Source of the DNA: a virus
DNA length: 42,231 nucleotides
Reading direction: 5' to 3' (one strand)
IMG/VR virus record: IMGVR_UViG_3300044695_001173
Location: 1-42,231 of that record
In this document: piece after piece, positions 38,985-42,231 of the stretch
Layout: each line of letters begins with the position of its first letter
Numbering within the stretch: position 1 is the stretch's first letter
The notes under the pieces: generated by a model
What the model was told of the DNA's origin: nothing
What the model saw: the letters and a program-made list of their open reading frames with translations, nothing else
Databases searched by the model: none
Position numbers and translations under genes: made by a program

Positions 38985-40610
38985 CTAGTTAAATTTAATA
39001 ATTACGATACCTGAACCGCCAGCGGCACCGTTGTCTCCCGGACTTTGAGCGTTACCACCGCCAGCACCGCCGCCACCACCAGTATTAGCGGTTCCAGCCG
39101 TTGCACTGATAGAAGCACTTCTACCATTTCCGCCGCCACCAGACCCACCGGTACCACCAGTACCGTTAGCATTACCGCCACCGCCACCGCCAGAGTAAGT
39201 AACCGATGCACCGGATATGGTAGATGCCGTACCTGCACCGCCATTACCGCCGAGACGAGTGGGAGTAGTCTGTCCATTTGCGCCTACAGCAGACGCACCG
39301 CCACCACCGGCTCCGCCACCGCCAGAATCAGACACACCTGCACCGCCGTTATTACCTTGGCTGGGTGAGGTTGATGGAGTATTGCCGGGACCGGCAGCGC
39401 CTGCTGTCGTAGCGGGAGAGGTAATTCTTCCGCCACCACCGCCTGAACCTCCGGGGCCGCCATTTCCAGTGGCAGAAGTGCCGATAGTGCCACCGCCAAA
39501 TCCACCACCGGTTGAGGTAATGGTAGAAAACACGGAGTCATTACCTTTGTTTCCACCACCGGTTGAGCCGCTACCTCCGCCACCAGCGCCGACAGTAATT
39601 GTGTAGGAGTTTCCAGCAGTTAAAGAAAATCCAGTACCGGTTCTAAATCCACCGGCACCGCCACCACCGTAACTACCTCCACCTCCTCCACCCGCAACTA
39701 CGAGGTAGTCACATGATGAAACTCCGGTAGGGGCAATAAAAGATCCAGATGATCTAAAAACTAATGGTATGGACGTATCGGTAGTGTATTTAAGTATGAT
39801 GATACCGGAACCGCCGGAAGTGCTGGCATTAAGACCACCACCGCCTCCACCGCCTGTGTTAGCTGTACCGGGCGAACCAGCAGCGCCACCGCCTCCAGTA
39901 CCGGCTACGCCATCAGGATAATTGTATACTGCGCCAGCGCCGCCACCGGCATAAGTTACAGAAGTTCCAGTAATACTATTTGCCGTACCATCCCCGCCGT
40001 GAGCGGTTCCATCTGTATTACCAGCTTCGCCTGCACCGCCACCTCCGCCACCGGCAATAGATTCTGCACCAAGATCTGCAACACCACTGCCGCCAGTGTT
40101 ACCTTGGCTTGGTGTTGTTGAAGGTGTATTACCCGGACCACCGGCTGAAGTACCCACTGAACCCGGATCAAAATATGGAGCACCAGTTGGGAATATAAGA
40201 GTGGCGGCCCCACCACCACCACTTCCGCCGCTAGCACCGTCCTGACCAAAACCGCCACCTCCACCGCCGATTGAGTTTAGTGAAGAAAAAGTAGAGTCGT
40301 TGCCCTTACCTCCTACTGGCACAGCACTAGCCCCGCCAGCGCCTACGGTGACAGTGTAAGAAGTTCCTGCGGTTACAGAAAATCCAGTGCCTGTTCGATA
40401 ACCACCTGCACCGCCACCGCCGCCTCTAGTTGCGCCGAGTGCTCCGAGGCTTGATGATCCACTTGCACCTCCACCTGCAACGATAAGATATTCAACAGAA
40501 GTCGTACCAGTAGGAGCAGTCCAGCTTCCGGTAGCAGTAAAAGAAACAATCGCTGTGTATGCTCTACCGCCTACAACGCTGGCGAGAAGTAGTTGGATAA
40601 TTCCGCTCAT
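38985..40610 (-). CDS. Glycine-rich tail fibre/adhesin
   Basis: A 541-residue protein with two homologous glycine-rich domains (about 20-275 and 285-541). Each has the order SWTAPTG..S.EYLIVAGGG, GGYRTGTGFSVTAGTSYTVTVGAGG, long GGGGGG tracts, NTPSTTPSQGNTGGSGV and GGSGIIILKY. This is the glycine-rich phage receptor-binding domain, which probably folds as a polyglycine-type sandwich. It probably contacts the host surface. The two copies are clearly diverged, so the duplication is old. The gene overlaps the upstream fibre gene by four bases. Confidence 0.82.
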   Translation of the reverse strand: MSGIIQLLLASVVGGRAYTAIVSFTATGSWTAPTGTTSVEYLIVAGGGASGSSSLGALGATRGGGGGAGGYRTGTGFSVTAGTSYTVTVGAGGASAVPVGGKGNDSTFSSLNSIGGGGGGFGQDGASGGSGGGGAATLIFPTGAPYFDPGSVGTSAGGPGNTPSTTPSQGNTGGSGVADLGAESIAGGGGGGAGEAGNTDGTAHGGDGTANSITGTSVTYAGGGAGAVYNYPDGVAGTGGGGAAGSPGTANTGGGGGGGLNASTSGGSGIIILKYTTDTSIPLVFRSSGSFIAPTGVSSCDYLVVAGGGGGGSYGGGGAGGFRTGTGFSLTAGNSYTITVGAGGGGSGSTGGGNKGNDSVFSTITSTGGGFGGGTIGTSATGNGGPGGSGGGGGRITSPATTAGAAGPGNTPSTSPSQGNNGGAGVSDSGGGGAGGGGASAVGANGQTTPTRLGGNGGAGTASTISGASVTYSGGGGGGNANGTGGTGGSGGGGNGRSASISATAGTANTGGGGGAGGGNAQSPGDNGAAGGSGIVIIKFN

Positions 40611-42175
40611 GACAAGCTACCCGTCAATACACAAAGTGATGGATTCACAAACAACACCGTAGCCACGCCGCGAGTAGCCAACGTAACCGAAGCTTTGTCA
40701 CTGTCCGTACCCGAGAGATACGCAGTCGTGATGGTCAAACTAATCGTGACGTTGCCAGAAGTGTTGTTGAAGATAGATACGGCATCGCCAGCCGAGAACA
40801 CATCGTTCGGCACATCAATCGCACCGCTCGTGCCAACCGTTACAAACTCACCGACATCTGAAACAGACAAGGTATAAACCGCAGTCTTGGCCGAGCCTGC
40901 CGATGGAATCTTGCGGACATTGCCTGCACCATCCAGAAGGTTAGTGATGGTCGCGCTTGTTCCTGTCAGCGTGGTGATGTTGGCTGAGGTAGAGCCGAGG
41001 TTAGTCAGCGTAGCTGAAGTGTAAGTAGCCGTCGTACCCGAGAGGGTCGTGATGTTGGCTGAAGTGTAGGTAGCCGTCGTACCCGAGAGGGTCGTGATAT
41101 TGGCCGAGGTAGAAGCAAGGGTCGTAACCGTACCGCTAGAAATAGTTGGGCCATCAGCCAGAACAACCGCGCCCGATCCGGTGCTAGACGAGATTGAAAT
41201 GTTGGGGGCATTACCACCCGACGAAGCAAGCGGAGAAGACGCCGTAACCGCAGTAACCGTACCACTAGCCGTGTTGGTCGCCGTGAGCGTGATGCTACCC
41301 GCAGCGTTTGTAATGACTACGCCGGTACCCGCCGTCAGGGTAGAGAGAGCAAAGCCTGAACCATTACCGATCAACAACTGACCATTTGTCGGGGTAGTAG
41401 AAAGTCCAGTACCGCCCTGAGCAACCCTCAAGGCGTTAGTCAAAGTGAAGCTGGTAGCCGAGAAATTTGTACCCGTCAGGGTCGCAATGTTGGCTGAGGT
41501 AGAGCCGAGGTTCGTGAGAGTGGCAGACCCGTATGTGGCCGTCGTGCCCGAGAGCGTCGTGATCGTGGCCGAGGTAATGGTCGCGTTGGACAGCGATAGG
41601 CTGGAAACCGTCAGGCTCGTGGTAGCAAGATTCGTGATCGTGCCGCTGGCGAACGTAGCAGTCGTACCGGAGAGCGTGGTAATACCCGCTGAAGTCGAAG
41701 TCAGCGTCGTAATGCTGGCCGAGGTAGCCGTCAGGTTCGTGACCGTGAAGCTGTTCGTACCGAAGTCAGCGATGTAGTTCAGGCCGTTGACGATATCCGT
41801 GCCGTTCGACACGAGCACCATTTTCTTGCCAGCCGGGACCGAAACACCGGTCTGCCCAGCCACTTTGACCGTGACCGCACCCGAAGCGTTGTTGAAGATG
41901 AAGTAGAGCTTTTTGTTGGTCGGTACAATCAGGTTGGTATTGGTGCCGCCCGTACCGGTCAATTCAATGTACATATTACGAGCCACACCCGTAGATCCGT
42001 TCGGGATGGTGATACTCGTATCTGTACCGGTTGCTACCGCCTGCGTGACATAGCCGGAAATGGCCTGCTCGATGAGCGTACCAAGATTGGTATTTGTAGT
42101 ATTACCCCACGCGCCAGCTTGATCGCCTGTTCCGATAAGCTCGATGGCAAGGTTAGTTGAATATGTACTAGCCAT
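40607..42175 (-). CDS. Tail fibre protein with repeat shaft
   Basis: A 522-residue protein beginning with the common fibre module [37 protein letters not shown]. Residues about 145-440 carry many 15-residue repeats ([15 protein letters not shown] and variants), expected to make a beta-helical or triple-stranded shaft. The final 90 residues form a compact beta domain ([38 protein letters not shown]) and may be the tip. The repeats are very similar in DNA, so the shaft may vary in length by recombination. It probably forms the trunk on which the glycine-rich adhesin sits. Confidence 0.8.
   Translation of the reverse strand: MASTYSTNLAIELIGTGDQAGAWGNTTNTNLGTLIEQAISGYVTQAVATGTDTSITIPNGSTGVARNMYIELTGTGGTNTNLIVPTNKKLYFIFNNASGAVTVKVAGQTGVSVPAGKKMVLVSNGTDIVNGLNYIADFGTNSFTVTNLTATSASITTLTSTSAGITTLSGTTATFASGTITNLATTSLTVSSLSLSNATITSATITTLSGTTATYGSATLTNLGSTSANIATLTGTNFSATSFTLTNALRVAQGGTGLSTTPTNGQLLIGNGSGFALSTLTAGTGVVITNAAGSITLTATNTASGTVTAVTASSPLASSGGNAPNISISSSTGSGAVVLADGPTISSGTVTTLASTSANITTLSGTTATYTSANITTLSGTTATYTSATLTNLGSTSANITTLTGTSATITNLLDGAGNVRKIPSAGSAKTAVYTLSVSDVGEFVTVGTSGAIDVPNDVFSAGDAVSIFNNTSGNVTISLTITTAYLSGTDSDKASVTLATRGVATVLFVNPSLCVLTGSLS
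40979..41745 (-). repeat. Short tandem repeats in the fibre shaft
   Basis: Units with a 45-bp (15-codon) period. The best pair is 41013-41057 and 41058-41102, differing at two positions. More diverged copies recur near 41490-41570 and 41640-41745. They are protein-coding shaft repeats. Confidence 0.75.
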
Positions 42176-42183
42176 TTAAAACC

Positions 42184-42231
42184 TCACGCCGCAATCTGCG
42201 TCCAGTTTGGATTCTGCGAGTCGTTTATCTG
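42184..42231 (-). CDS. C-terminal end of a phage structural protein (partial)
   Basis: A minus-strand frame is open from the window edge to a stop at 42184-42186, giving 15 residues that end in NDSQNPNWTQIAA. The DSQNPNW ending is common in virion proteins of marine phages, and the next gene starts nine bases downstream of this stop. The rest of the gene lies beyond the right edge. Confidence 0.6.
   Translation of the reverse strand, partial: QINDSQNPNWTQIAA

Noticed and set aside
39217-39606. Proline-rich plus-strand ORF opposite the glycine-rich fibre
   Set aside because: The proline tract is the reverse complement of glycine codons, so it is a shadow.
41013-41102. Direct repeats considered as a CRISPR array
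   Set aside because: Units are adjacent, in frame, encode a fibre shaft and have no spacers.

Overview
The window is a contiguous piece of a tailed-phage genome (Caudoviricetes), most likely podovirus-like or a short-tailed relative. There is no tape-measure or contractile-tail gene. The late block instead holds very large, Gly/Ala- or Gln-rich internal-virion-type proteins, a tail-nozzle-like protein and several appendage proteins. Terminase, portal and major capsid genes are absent and presumably lie beyond the right edge, upstream of the leftward late operon. Several families here (PolA without a 5' nuclease, AEP/DUF927 primase-helicase, DUF3310, 2OG-Fe(II) oxygenase, glycine-rich fibre) are typical of phages of aquatic Gram-negative bacteria. 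The host cannot be named from the sequence. No integrase, phage RNA polymerase, tRNA or CRISPR array was recognised.

Layout. Bases 1-21606 are all on the plus strand and hold early and replication functions. A strong extended -10 promoter (317-345) and a structured leader precede a block built around a MoxR-type AAA+ ATPase (1406-2503) and a metallopeptidase-like/VWA protein (2537-3790), flanked by two uncharacterised proteins. Next come a VRR-NUC nuclease, an HTH-DUF3310 fusion and a ParB-like protein. Then follows a surface-modification cassette (6855-11526): two methyltransferases, a TPR-GT-B-GT-A fusion and a second glycosyltransferase. The replication module (12416-21428) encodes family A DNA polymerase, a Cas4/RecB-like Fe-S nuclease, an HNH-like protein, a structured leader, an SNF2-type helicase, a possible ssDNA-binding protein, an HTH protein and an AEP primase-DUF927 helicase.

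Bases 21603-42231 are all on the minus strand. In transcription order (right to left) they encode the end of an unidentified gene, a repeat-rich tail fibre, a glycine-rich fibre, a small conserved protein, a 2OG-Fe(II) oxygenase, another small conserved protein, a sulfotransferase-like protein, holin, endolysin, a tail-nozzle-like protein, a jelly-roll-like protein, and large internal virion proteins ending in a 1839-residue polyvalent protein. The two arms converge on a hairpin whose loop carries both stop codons.

The most unusual signal is a 13-bp palindrome, CTGAC-N3-GTCAG. It occurs exactly seven times between 420 and 5733, usually 0.8-1.4 kb apart, and once more at 20956. Copies lie in a leader, across a stop codon and inside unrelated genes. 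This looks like a dispersed operator or stoperator-like system over the MoxR/VWA early block. Other points of interest are a leucine at the Pol I 762-equivalent position, an attenuator-like leader before the helicase, and a phage sulfotransferase beside the lysis genes.
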